Source of the DNA: RBG-16-34-14 sp963727535
Lineage (GTDB): Bacteria > Bacteroidota > Ignavibacteria > Ignavibacteriales > Ignavibacteriaceae
Assembly (NCBI GenBank): GCA_963727535.1
Contig: CAVSGR010000006.1
Location: 1,116,001 to 1,180,000, forward strand
Reading direction: 5' to 3'
Length of the DNA stretch: 64,000 bases
Notes under the pieces: model-generated
What the model was told of the DNA's origin: nothing
What the model saw: the letters and a program-made list of their open reading frames with translations, nothing else
Databases searched by the model: none
Part shown: positions 55,037-63,757 of the stretch, piece after piece
Position numbering within the stretch: position 1 is the first letter of the stretch
Layout of the letters: the number at the start of each line of letters is the position of its first letter
Translations under genes and position numbers: made by a program

Positions 55037-55294
55037 GAAGGTAATTTTCCTATAGTACTTAAGAGACAAACTGAGTTTAGCGTAATCTAAGATTTCTTAA
55101 CAATCTTCCTTTTTACAACATTTTAATTCCAAGGATTTTTATTCTCAAATCCGATAAACTTCTTTGATTTTTCTCTCTTTTTAGAGATATTTTTAAATGT
55201 AAAGCTGATAATTTTCTTTTTATATAATAATTTTTACGGCATAGGCTTTGAGTTTGTACATGTATTCAAATTAAAAAAATTATACGGTATATAA

Positions 55295-55366
55295 ATGAAA
55301 AACATTGTTGGCTATTTATTGTTTGTTTTCTTCGTCGTTTTGTTATTTGGTATTGCTTATTTATAG
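55295..55366 (+). CDS. Possible 23-residue hydrophobic peptide
   Basis: The frame reads 'MKNIVGYLLFVFFVVLLFG' and ends 'IAYL', one membrane helix. It stands 33 bases before the 13-heme cytochrome gene. There is no clear ribosome site, so it may be chance. The surrounding 55037-55399 is otherwise gene-free and A/T-rich; a weak sigma-54-like CGGCAT-AGGCT-TTGA is at 55237. Confidence 0.3.
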   Translation: MKNIVGYLLFVFFVVLLFGIAYL

Positions 55367-55399
55367 GAACAATAAAATATATTAATTCAGAAATTGTTA

Positions 55400-57583
55400 A
55401 TGTTGTTTAGGTACGTAAGAAGCTTGAAAATTAATACTAGCGTAAATAGATCGTATATACTCTCCTTTTTAATAATATTACTTTCTCTCGGTATTCAGAG
55501 TTATTTGTTTGCACAAAGTAATGATGACTGTCTTATGTGTCACAGTGATGAAACATTAACAATGGAACGGGGAGAGAAAGAAGTCTCCATTTTTGTTGAT
55601 GCAAATGTTTTAGCCAAATCTCCTCATAAAAACCTTTCCTGTGTATCCTGTCACGTTGGATTCGATCCGGATGAAATGCCGCATAAAGAAAAAATTGATC
55701 CTGTAAGCTGTGTGAGTTGCCATAATAATGCTCCGGTTCAACATCTATTTCATCCACAGATTCTGGCAACACATGGCAAAGGAACAATACCCGGCGAATC
55801 GTGTAAAGATTGTCATGGCACACACAATATTATTTCCCCAAAACAAAAAGGCTCTCCATTTTTTAAAGACAATATCGTTGATGGATGCGGCAGATGTCAT
55901 AAAGTTGAAAAAGAAAAATTCCTTCAGTCAGCTCATTACCAGGCATTTAAAGCAGGTCTTAAAGGCGCTCCTAATTGTCTTCTTTGTCATACTTCGCCTA
56001 TTACAGATGTTACTGTAAAACGGGATACTTTAAATGTAAAAATAGCACAGGAAAAGTTGTGTCTTTCCTGCCATCTGGATAATCCTGAAGTAAGAAACAG
56101 AATTGCTCCTACTACTGCTTTTATTAAATCATATGAGAACAGCGTTCATGGAAAGGCTCTTAATGGCGGAAACTTAAAAGCTGCTAATTGTGTTGATTGT
56201 CATACTGCTCACGAAGTGGAAAAAGGAACGGACCAGAGATCAACTGTTTTTAAAACAAATGTTCCTAATACTTGCGGTAAGTGTCATAGTTCAATAGAAA
56301 AAATTTATAATGAAAGTATACATGGGTTAGCAGTTGTAAATGGAAATACCGATGCGCCTGTATGTACAAATTGCCACGGTGAACATAATATCCTTAAGCA
56401 TAACGATCCTAACTCGCCTGTTTCAGCAGGTAATGTTTCAAAGGAAGTTTGCACACCTTGTCATAGTTCTGTAAAACTAACTAGTAAATACGGGCTTTCC
56501 CCAAACAGACCGGAAACATTTAAAGACTCATTCCATGGTCTTGCTATTGAAGGTGGATCAACAATAGTCGCTAACTGTGCAAGTTGCCATAGTGCGCATA
56601 ATATTAAGCCTGCCAGTGATCCAACTTCTACAATTTATAAAGGTAACCTTGTAAAAACATGCGGCAAATGTCATCCCGGTGCAAATACTAATTTTACTGT
56701 TGGACAGGTTCATATTACTATGACCAAAAAAGCCGAACCACTCCTTTACTGGATTGCTAATGCCTATATAATACTCATCATTATGGTTATTGGTGGAATG
56801 TTCATTCATAATTTTTTGGACTTTATTAAAAAGTCTAAAATTAAAAAGATGAAACAGCGTGGGCTAATTAAAGAAGAACATTATGGGCATTCACTTTATG
56901 TAAGAATGACGCTGGGGGAAAGGATACAGCACTTTTCTCTTTTAATTAGTTTTCTTACGCTGGTTATAACCGGATTTATGCTCACATTCCCTGAAGCCTG
57001 GTGGGTAAGACATTTAAGAGATTTAAGCGAATACGGATTTGAAATTCGCGGAATTGTACACAGAGTAGCCGCCGTAATTATGGTAACGGCGTCTCTTTAC
57101 CACATATATTATATCTTCTTTACAACGCGTGGAAAACAATTGGTAAAAGATCTCCTTCCGAGATATTCAGATATTACAGAAGCAATCGGCGTTGCAAAAT
57201 ATAATCTTGGTCTTTCCAAAACAAAACCTAAATTAGGAAGATTCAGTTACGTTGAAAAAGCAGAATACTGGGCTCTAATCTGGGGAACACTAGTAATGAC
57301 AGTAACCGGAATAATTCTGTGGTTCGACAATACTTTTATAGGATTACTTACAAAACTTGGATGGGATGTTGCCAGAACCATTCACTACTACGAAGCGTGG
57401 CTCGCTTTCCTGGCAATTGTAGTCTGGCATTTCTACTTCGTAATATTTAATCCGGATACATACCCGATGAATATTGCATGGATTAAAGGAACTATTACGG
57501 AAGAGGAAATGGCTGAAGAACACCCTGCTGAACTCGAAAAAATAAAAAAGGAAAATCAAAATCAGCAGGATAATGAAAATTAA
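55400..57583 (+). CDS. 13-heme cytochrome c fused to a cytochrome b membrane domain (CbcL-like)
   Basis: The ATG at 55400 gives about 727 residues: a signal peptide ending near 'SYLFAQ', a periplasmic region with 13 CxxCH heme motifs (from 'DDCLMCHSDE' to 'CGKCHPGA', residues 35-430), then a membrane helix and a HydB/formate-dehydrogenase-gamma-like b-type domain with heme-ligand His ('RIQHFSLLISFLTLVITGF', 'GIVHRVAAVIMV', 'IHYYEAWLAFLAIVVWHFYF'). The layout is that of Geobacter CbcL, an inner-membrane quinol oxidase for low-potential extracellular respiration. That role is inference here. An in-frame TTG at 55394 is the alternative start. Confidence 0.88.
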   Translation: MLFRYVRSLKINTSVNRSYILSFLIILLSLGIQSYLFAQSNDDCLMCHSDETLTMERGEKEVSIFVDANVLAKSPHKNLSCVSCHVGFDPDEMPHKEKIDPVSCVSCHNNAPVQHLFHPQILATHGKGTIPGESCKDCHGTHNIISPKQKGSPFFKDNIVDGCGRCHKVEKEKFLQSAHYQAFKAGLKGAPNCLLCHTSPITDVTVKRDTLNVKIAQEKLCLSCHLDNPEVRNRIAPTTAFIKSYENSVHGKALNGGNLKAANCVDCHTAHEVEKGTDQRSTVFKTNVPNTCGKCHSSIEKIYNESIHGLAVVNGNTDAPVCTNCHGEHNILKHNDPNSPVSAGNVSKEVCTPCHSSVKLTSKYGLSPNRPETFKDSFHGLAIEGGSTIVANCASCHSAHNIKPASDPTSTIYKGNLVKTCGKCHPGANTNFTVGQVHITMTKKAEPLLYWIANAYIILIIMVIGGMFIHNFLDFIKKSKIKKMKQRGLIKEEHYGHSLYVRMTLGERIQHFSLLISFLTLVITGFMLTFPEAWWVRHLRDLSEYGFEIRGIVHRVAAVIMVTASLYHIYYIFFTTRGKQLVKDLLPRYSDITEAIGVAKYNLGLSKTKPKLGRFSYVEKAEYWALIWGTLVMTVTGIILWFDNTFIGLLTKLGWDVARTIHYYEAWLAFLAIVVWHFYFVIFNPDTYPMNIAWIKGTITEEEMAEEHPAELEKIKKENQNQQDNEN

Positions 57584-57658
57584 AAGCATTTAATTTTTGT
57601 GCAATTTAATAATACACATCTTAAAAGTTTAAATTTTAAGATAATGTGAGATCAAAAT

Positions 57659-59641
57659 TTGTATTATCGTAACATTGTAATTTTTTTAGTACTGGGATTA
57701 TTTGCTTGTCTCAATTACTCATTCGGACAATCAAAAGATGACTGTCTTATGTGTCACGAAGACAAGGATCTGAAAGGCACAAAAAACGGTCGTGCATTTT
57801 CTGTTTTTGTCGATGCAAAAAAACTTTCTTCTTCTGTCCATAATGATCTGGATTGCATTGACTGTCACTCAGACCTGGAGGGCACAGAATTCCCTCACAC
57901 TGATAAGGTAGAAAAAGCTCAATGCCTCCCTTGCCATGAAGATGCACAAACATTATATGATGAAGGTATACACGGGACAGCATATAAAAGTGGAGATAAA
58001 CTGGCACCAAATTGCCAGACCTGTCATGGCTCTCACGATATAATCAAAGTTAATTCTCCCGGATCAGCAGTTGCTCCAATAAAAATTCCATTTCTTTGCG
58101 GAAGCTGTCATAGAGAAGGCGCGCCTGTTCAGGTGCAAAGAAAAATTCCTGAGAATCATATCCTTGAAAATTATTCCGAAAGTATGCACGGCGACGGTCT
58201 GCTGAAAAAAGGTTTAAGTGTAGCGGCAACATGTGCATCCTGTCATTCGCCCCATAGGATATTACCACATACAGATCCGCGATCAACAATTGCAAAGAAT
58301 AATATTGCTGCTACCTGCACAAAGTGCCATATGGAAATTGAAGCAGTACACAGGAAAATTATTAAGGGAGAACTTTGGGAAAAACAAGCACACGTGTTAC
58401 CCGCTTGCGTTGACTGCCATCAACCACATAAAGTAAGAAGTGCATTCTATGAACAGGGATTGGCGGACGGAGATTGTTTAAGATGTCATAATGATGTAAA
58501 TCTAAAAGCAAAATCGGATGGACATTCAGTATTTGTTGATTATGAAAAATTACAGGGATCGATCCATGTTAAAATTGCGTGCAGTCAGTGTCATTCCTCA
58601 GTTGACCAGTCAAAGTTAAGACCTTGTGAAGGAATAACTGCGAAAGTCGATTGCGCTTCGTGTCATGCTGAAGTAGGAGATGAATATAAAACCAGCACGC
58701 ACGGCTTGCTGTATGCAAAAAACGATAAAAATGCTCCATTCTGTTCAGATTGTCACGGTACCCACGGTGTGCTTGGCAAAGCAAATACAAAGTCACCAAT
58801 CTTTTCCCCTAATATTCCACAGCTTTGTGCTAAATGTCACCGGGAAGGTGAACAGGCTGCAAAAATGTATACGGGGACCGAAAAAAATATTGTGAACAGT
58901 TATGTTGAAAGTATTCACGGAAAAGGATTAATGAAAAGCGGCTTGACAGTTACTGCAACGTGTACCGACTGCCATACTGCGCATCACGAGTTGCCTCACT
59001 CAGACTCAACATCCAGTGTCAATAAAAATAATATTGCAAAAACTTGTGGAAACTGTCACTATGGTATTGAAGAACAATTCAATAAAAGTGTTCATTCTAC
59101 ACTCGTAACAAAAACCGATAAACCATTACCGGTTTGCAACACCTGTCACAGTGCCCACCAGATAAGAAGAACAGATTTGGCTGGATTCAGGCTGGAAATA
59201 ATGAACACATGTGGAAACTGTCACAAGGATATTGCAAAAACATATTTTGATACTTATCACGGTAAAGTATCACAGCTTGGATATTCCAAAACTGCAAAAT
59301 GTTTTGATTGTCATGGTTCACATGACACTTTAAAAGTTACGGATCCTAAGTCGCATTTGAGCAGACAAAACATATTGACGACCTGCCAGAAGTGTCATCA
59401 AACAGCAACGAAACAATTTGCAGGATATTTTACACATGCCACGCATCACGATCCTGCAAAATACCCCTGGCTGTTCTGGACTTTCTGGGGGATGACAGGT
59501 TTACTTATCGGCACATTTATTATTGCCGGTGCACACACTCTACTGTGGATACCTCGTTCCTTGCAGTATAAACGTGAGCTGAAAAAAAGGAAAGAAGAAA
59601 AAAATATTTCTAACAATTCTAATACGGATCTTAAAGCTTAA
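57659..59641 (+). CDS. 19-heme c-type cytochrome, membrane-anchored
   Basis: This 660-residue protein has a signal peptide ('FLVLGLFACLNYSFG') and 19 CxxCH motifs. A C-terminal membrane helix ('GMTGLLIGTFIIAGAHTLLW') and a basic tail follow. Residues 25-270 and 275-590 look like an internal duplication: both have a 'FVD..KL..S.H' strand, 'CHREG' and 'HG.GL.K.GL.V.ATC..CH'. Its N-terminus is also related to the preceding 13-heme protein. The start is a TTG; there is no ATG after the upstream stop. It is the likely electron acceptor of the cytochrome b encoded three bases later. Confidence 0.88.
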   Translation: MYYRNIVIFLVLGLFACLNYSFGQSKDDCLMCHEDKDLKGTKNGRAFSVFVDAKKLSSSVHNDLDCIDCHSDLEGTEFPHTDKVEKAQCLPCHEDAQTLYDEGIHGTAYKSGDKLAPNCQTCHGSHDIIKVNSPGSAVAPIKIPFLCGSCHREGAPVQVQRKIPENHILENYSESMHGDGLLKKGLSVAATCASCHSPHRILPHTDPRSTIAKNNIAATCTKCHMEIEAVHRKIIKGELWEKQAHVLPACVDCHQPHKVRSAFYEQGLADGDCLRCHNDVNLKAKSDGHSVFVDYEKLQGSIHVKIACSQCHSSVDQSKLRPCEGITAKVDCASCHAEVGDEYKTSTHGLLYAKNDKNAPFCSDCHGTHGVLGKANTKSPIFSPNIPQLCAKCHREGEQAAKMYTGTEKNIVNSYVESIHGKGLMKSGLTVTATCTDCHTAHHELPHSDSTSSVNKNNIAKTCGNCHYGIEEQFNKSVHSTLVTKTDKPLPVCNTCHSAHQIRRTDLAGFRLEIMNTCGNCHKDIAKTYFDTYHGKVSQLGYSKTAKCFDCHGSHDTLKVTDPKSHLSRQNILTTCQKCHQTATKQFAGYFTHATHHDPAKYPWLFWTFWGMTGLLIGTFIIAGAHTLLWIPRSLQYKRELKKRKEEKNISNNSNTDLKA

Positions 59642-59643
59642 GA

Positions 59644-60489
59644 ATGGAAAAAAATAAAAATATAAAAATGGAAGTGCAAAGGTTTACTAGGCTAAACAGG
59701 TTACTCCATATATTAATGATAGTAAGTTTTTTAAGTCTTGCACTAACCGGGCTTACGTTAAAATTTGCATATACAAAATGGGCTTATATCCTGTCACACA
59801 TCCTGGGCGGTTTTGAATCGACAGGATTTATTCACAGGTTTGCTGCTGTAATTATGTTGAGTGTATTTATAATCCATTTAATTGATTTAATCAGGTTGAA
59901 GAAAAAAGAGAATAAAACTTTTAGACAACTTATTTTCGGTCCCGATTCAATGATGTTTAACAAAAAAGATTTACAGGATTTCATTGGTTCACTCAAATGG
60001 TTTTTGGGAAAAGGTGATAGACCTAGTTATGGTCGCTGGACTTACTGGGAAAAATTTGATTACTTTGCTGTGTTCTGGGGAATATTTGTAATTGGTTCAA
60101 CTGGTCTAACACTTTGGTTTCCCGAATTTTTCACAAGGTTTTTTCCCGGATGGGTTATTAATGTTACTACAATAATACACAGCGATGAAGCTTTGCTGGC
60201 AACAGGTTTTATTTTCACTGTACATTTTTTTAATACCCACCTGCGTCCTGAAAAATTCCCTATGGATATAGTTATTTTTTCAGGTAGAGTTGGACTTGAA
60301 GAATTTGAAATTGACAGACCGGATGAGTATAAAAAAATAGTTGAAAAAGGGGAACTTGAAAATTATTTAGTCGAACCTTATCAACCTATTGTTATCAGGG
60401 CAATTAAATTCTTTGGATGGGTAGCTCTAAGTATCGGATTTAGTATTATAATATGGATAATTTATGCTATGCTTTTTGTTTACAGATAA
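59644..60489 (+). CDS. Cytochrome b, HydB/formate-dehydrogenase-gamma-like
   Basis: This 281-residue membrane protein has four or five helices with paired His ligands ('RLNRLLHILMIVSFLSLALT', 'GFIHRFAAVIMLSVFIIHLI', 'IIHSDEALLATGFIFTVHFF'). It is homologous to the membrane part of the CbcL-like protein. It would take electrons from menaquinol and pass them to the 19-heme cytochrome, from whose stop it is two bases away. The two together equal the fused gene upstream in split form. Confidence 0.88.
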   Translation: MEKNKNIKMEVQRFTRLNRLLHILMIVSFLSLALTGLTLKFAYTKWAYILSHILGGFESTGFIHRFAAVIMLSVFIIHLIDLIRLKKKENKTFRQLIFGPDSMMFNKKDLQDFIGSLKWFLGKGDRPSYGRWTYWEKFDYFAVFWGIFVIGSTGLTLWFPEFFTRFFPGWVINVTTIIHSDEALLATGFIFTVHFFNTHLRPEKFPMDIVIFSGRVGLEEFEIDRPDEYKKIVEKGELENYLVEPYQPIVIRAIKFFGWVALSIGFSIIIWIIYAMLFVYR

Positions 60490-60514
60490 GCAGTTCTAAT
60501 TTTTTGAAATTCTA

Positions 60515-61975
60515 ATGAAAAAAAGATTTCCTGATTCATTCTATAATCCAATAACTTTTGCCGGTGCTATAATAGCTTCGATAAGTTTTGGATTGATTTT
60601 GTTTCTCTCTGTTTTGGACGCTACTTCGTCAGATGAAAATCCTTATTTGGGTATAATAACATTTATTATTTTCCCTTCGATATTAATATTCGGTCTATTG
60701 CTTATTGCATTTGGTATCTACAGGGCGCATAGACGAAAAATACACGGTATCTTTAAAACAAGTAAATTTCCTATTCTTGATCTGAATAATCCTAAACACA
60801 GAATCTCATTTACAATCTTTTCCGTTGGAACAATTTTACTATTGGTCTTTTCGGCTTTTGGCAGTTTTAAAGCATACGAATATACAGAGACCGTAGAGTT
60901 TTGCGGGACTGTTTGTCATAATGTTATGAACCCGGAATATACGGCTTATAAAAATTCACCTCATTCAAGAGTTGCATGTGTTCAATGTCATATTGGAGCC
61001 GGAACTACATGGTATGTAAAGTCTAAAATATCCGGTGCCTACCAGGTTTATTCAGTGTTATTTCATAAGTATTCAAAACCGATTCCTACCCCGGTTGAAA
61101 ATCTACGTCCTGCACAAGGAACCTGTGAACAATGTCACTGGCCAAAAAATTTCTTCAGCGAAAAGAAAGTCGATTTTCATTATTACTTATCAGATGAAAG
61201 TAATACTGCTTCAAGCGTAACTATGTTATTAAAAATTGGAGGTGGTAATAGTGAAATAGGTACCAGTAATGGTATTCATAAACACATGAATATTGATAAT
61301 GAAATTGTTTATTATCCTTCTGATAAATCCAGACAAACAATTCCTTGGGTTAAAAGCACCTCTAAAGTAACCGGCAAAGTTGAGATTTTTAAAACCAGCG
61401 ACTTCAATATTAAAAATTTAGCGAAAGATAGTTTAAGAGTAATGGATTGTATCGATTGCCATAACAGACCATCTCATATTTATAATCCGCCTGATAAAAT
61501 GGTAAATCTTTATTTGTCTCTTGGTCGAATTGATTCCAAACTACCGTACATAAAAAGTGTTGCTGTAGAAGCCCTGGAGAAACTATATTCGACAAAAAAA
61601 ATTGCTCTTGATAGCATAAAGTATTACATACAAAATTTTTATTCAGCAAATTATCCCCACATTGATTCAAATAAATCATTAGAAATAGAAAAAAGTATAA
61701 AATACATTCAGTATATTTATCAAAACAACTACTTTCCCTCTATGAATGTAAACTGGAAAGGATTTCCCAATAATATCGGACATACCTATGCACCTGGTTG
61801 TTTCCGATGCCACGATGGAAAACATTTTTCTGACGATGGAAAAATGATTTCAAATAATTGTAATATTTGTCACACCATTATAGAACAGAAAACCGATGAT
61901 GGAAAAGATCTCGTTTCTCTTAAAGGTTTAGAATTTCTCCACCCCGTTGACCTTGGAAATTCTTTTAAAAGATGA
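60515..61975 (+). CDS. NapC/NirT-related multiheme cytochrome c
   Basis: This 486-residue protein has two or three N-terminal membrane helices, then a periplasmic part with heme sites CVQCH, CEQCH, CIDCH, CFRCH and CNICH. A first site reads 'VEFCGTVCHNVMNPEY', a CxxxCH spacing. The region 'SPHSRVACVQCHIGAGTTWY' matches the NapC/NirT core. Such proteins are quinol-oxidising membrane cytochromes that feed periplasmic partners. It is followed by a hairpin terminator. Confidence 0.85.
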   Translation: MKKRFPDSFYNPITFAGAIIASISFGLILFLSVLDATSSDENPYLGIITFIIFPSILIFGLLLIAFGIYRAHRRKIHGIFKTSKFPILDLNNPKHRISFTIFSVGTILLLVFSAFGSFKAYEYTETVEFCGTVCHNVMNPEYTAYKNSPHSRVACVQCHIGAGTTWYVKSKISGAYQVYSVLFHKYSKPIPTPVENLRPAQGTCEQCHWPKNFFSEKKVDFHYYLSDESNTASSVTMLLKIGGGNSEIGTSNGIHKHMNIDNEIVYYPSDKSRQTIPWVKSTSKVTGKVEIFKTSDFNIKNLAKDSLRVMDCIDCHNRPSHIYNPPDKMVNLYLSLGRIDSKLPYIKSVAVEALEKLYSTKKIALDSIKYYIQNFYSANYPHIDSNKSLEIEKSIKYIQYIYQNNYFPSMNVNWKGFPNNIGHTYAPGCFRCHDGKHFSDDGKMISNNCNICHTIIEQKTDDGKDLVSLKGLEFLHPVDLGNSFKR

Positions 61976-61986
61976 AAGCTGTGTTA

Positions 61987-62015
61987 ATTGTCATTCTGCA
62001 AAGAAGAATGACAAT
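61987..62015 (+). terminator. Hairpin after the NapC-like gene
   Basis: ATTGTCATTCT and AGAATGACAAT form an 11-bp perfect stem with a seven-base loop, then CTTTA. It likely terminates or attenuates the first half of the cytochrome cluster. The remaining bases up to 62206 hold no gene and should contain a promoter for the Rieske gene. Confidence 0.6.
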
Positions 62016-62206
62016 CTTTAATTAAGATATTAATTATTTAACGGGAGTATAATTTTATATTCCTGTATTCAGCTATAAAATAAATTTATTTTCTTTTAGT
62101 TATTGTTCTATAAAATTCCGTTCTTAATTCTTAATGAGGAAATTTATTCAACATGAGTTGTTCTCTTGATTAGTTTTTAATTTTCTAACAAACACGGTCA
62201 TTTGTC

Positions 62207-62668
62207 ATGGAAAATTCAAATAATGATGGGTCACCTTCTAAGACTTCCAACAGGAGAGACTTTCTAACATATCTACTAACAACCGGTCTGATCGGGTTTG
62301 CAGCCTCAATATTTTATCCTCTTTTTTCATATCTAAAACCTCCCAGGCAAAATGAGGTTGAGGTTTCAAGTGTTATGGCAGGAAAGATAGATGATTTTGC
62401 TCCCGATTCAGGAAAAATAATAAAATTCGGTAGTAAACCCGTAATACTCATCCGGCAAAAGGATAAAACCTTTCGTGCATTTTCTGCTACCTGTACGCAT
62501 CTTGCCTGTACAGTTCAGTATAGAAGTGACCAGGGGTTAATATGGTGTGCCTGTCATAACGGTAAATACGATCTTAACGGAAGAAATATTTCCGGTCCGC
62601 CGCCAAGACCTTTAACTGAATACAATGTATTCCAGAAAGGAAAAGAAATTTACATTTCAAAAGCATAA
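62207..62668 (+). CDS. Rieske [2Fe-2S] protein
   Basis: This 153-residue protein starts with a twin-arginine-like signal ('SNRRDFLTYLLTTGLIGFAA') serving as membrane anchor. The Rieske motifs are 'CTHLACTVQY' and 'WCACHNGKYDLNG', then 'GPPPRPLTEYNV'. With the cytochrome b encoded six bases later it forms the core of a bc-type menaquinol oxidase. Because multiheme cytochromes rather than cytochrome c1 surround it, the electron outlet is probably unconventional. Confidence 0.93.
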   Translation: MENSNNDGSPSKTSNRRDFLTYLLTTGLIGFAASIFYPLFSYLKPPRQNEVEVSSVMAGKIDDFAPDSGKIIKFGSKPVILIRQKDKTFRAFSATCTHLACTVQYRSDQGLIWCACHNGKYDLNGRNISGPPPRPLTEYNVFQKGKEIYISKA

Positions 62669-62674
62669 AACATT

Positions 62675-63757
62675 ATGAAAAATTTATTACAAAATTTTTA
62701 CAAGTGGATAGATGATCGTTTACATATTAAAGGTTTAGTAGACTATATGGGAAAAAAATATGTTCCCGTTCATCGCCATACAATCTGGTATTACTTCGGG
62801 GGTGTTTCATTATTCTTTTTTATTATACAGGTAATTACAGGAATATTACTTTTATTTTATTACAAGGGGAGCTCAGATCTTGCATTTGAAAGTGTAAAGT
62901 TTATTATGTCAAAAGTGCAGTTCGGCTGGCTGATCAGATCAATTCATGGATGGGCTGCAAATTTATTTATCCTCTCTATTTTTATTCATATGTTCAGCGT
63001 TTATTTTGAAAAAGCCTACAGGTATCCACGTGAATTAACATGGCTAACAGGTGTCTTAATGTTTTTTATGGCTCTTGGATTTGGATTCAGTGGATACCTT
63101 CTTCCATGGAATGAATTATCATTCTTTGCTACAAGAGTTGGTTCAGATATCTTTGGAATAATTCCAATTGTCGGGGAACCGCTTAAAGAATTTATCCGCG
63201 GAGGATCTGATGTAACCGGGGCAACTCTTTCACGGTTGTTCGGATTTCACGTAGCACTGTTCCCGGGGATTTTTACAATTCTGTTGGGAATTCACCTGAT
63301 TTTAATTCAAAGGCAGGGCATAAGCGAACCACTCCATTACAAGGATGAAAAGGAAATAAAGAATAGAAAAAAAATGCCTTTCTTTCCTAATTTTATGCTT
63401 AGAGATTTATTACTCTGGCTAATTGTTTTAAATCTTTTGGCTATTCTTGCAGTCTATTTTCCGGCAGAACTTGGACATAAAGCAGATCCCTTCTCTTCTG
63501 CTCCTGCAGGCATTAAACCGGAATGGTATTTCCTTTTTATGTTTCAAAGTCTAAAATATTTGCCCGCCCATATTTTTATTGTCGATGGTGAAATTGTAGG
63601 AATTTTATTATTTGGGGTAGCAGGGCTATTATGGCTTCTTGTGCCGTTCTGGGATAGAAAAAGCCCGAAGGGTGAACGTAACAGACTTATTAACTACCTG
63701 GGAATCTTTGCCGTAATGTTCATCATAATCCTAACAATTTTGGGATGGTTATCATGA
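62675..63757 (+). CDS. bc-complex cytochrome b
   Basis: This 360-residue single-chain cytochrome b has the two heme-ligand helices ('RSIHGWAANLFILSIFIHMF' and 'GFHVALFPGIFTILLGIHLI') and the quinol-site 'IKPEWYFLFMFQSLKYLP' (PEWY). It has about seven or eight helices, joining b6-like and subunit-IV-like parts. It overlaps the next multiheme cytochrome start by four bases (ATGA). Confidence 0.93.
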   Translation: MKNLLQNFYKWIDDRLHIKGLVDYMGKKYVPVHRHTIWYYFGGVSLFFFIIQVITGILLLFYYKGSSDLAFESVKFIMSKVQFGWLIRSIHGWAANLFILSIFIHMFSVYFEKAYRYPRELTWLTGVLMFFMALGFGFSGYLLPWNELSFFATRVGSDIFGIIPIVGEPLKEFIRGGSDVTGATLSRLFGFHVALFPGIFTILLGIHLILIQRQGISEPLHYKDEKEIKNRKKMPFFPNFMLRDLLLWLIVLNLLAILAVYFPAELGHKADPFSSAPAGIKPEWYFLFMFQSLKYLPAHIFIVDGEIVGILLFGVAGLLWLLVPFWDRKSPKGERNRLINYLGIFAVMFIIILTILGWLS

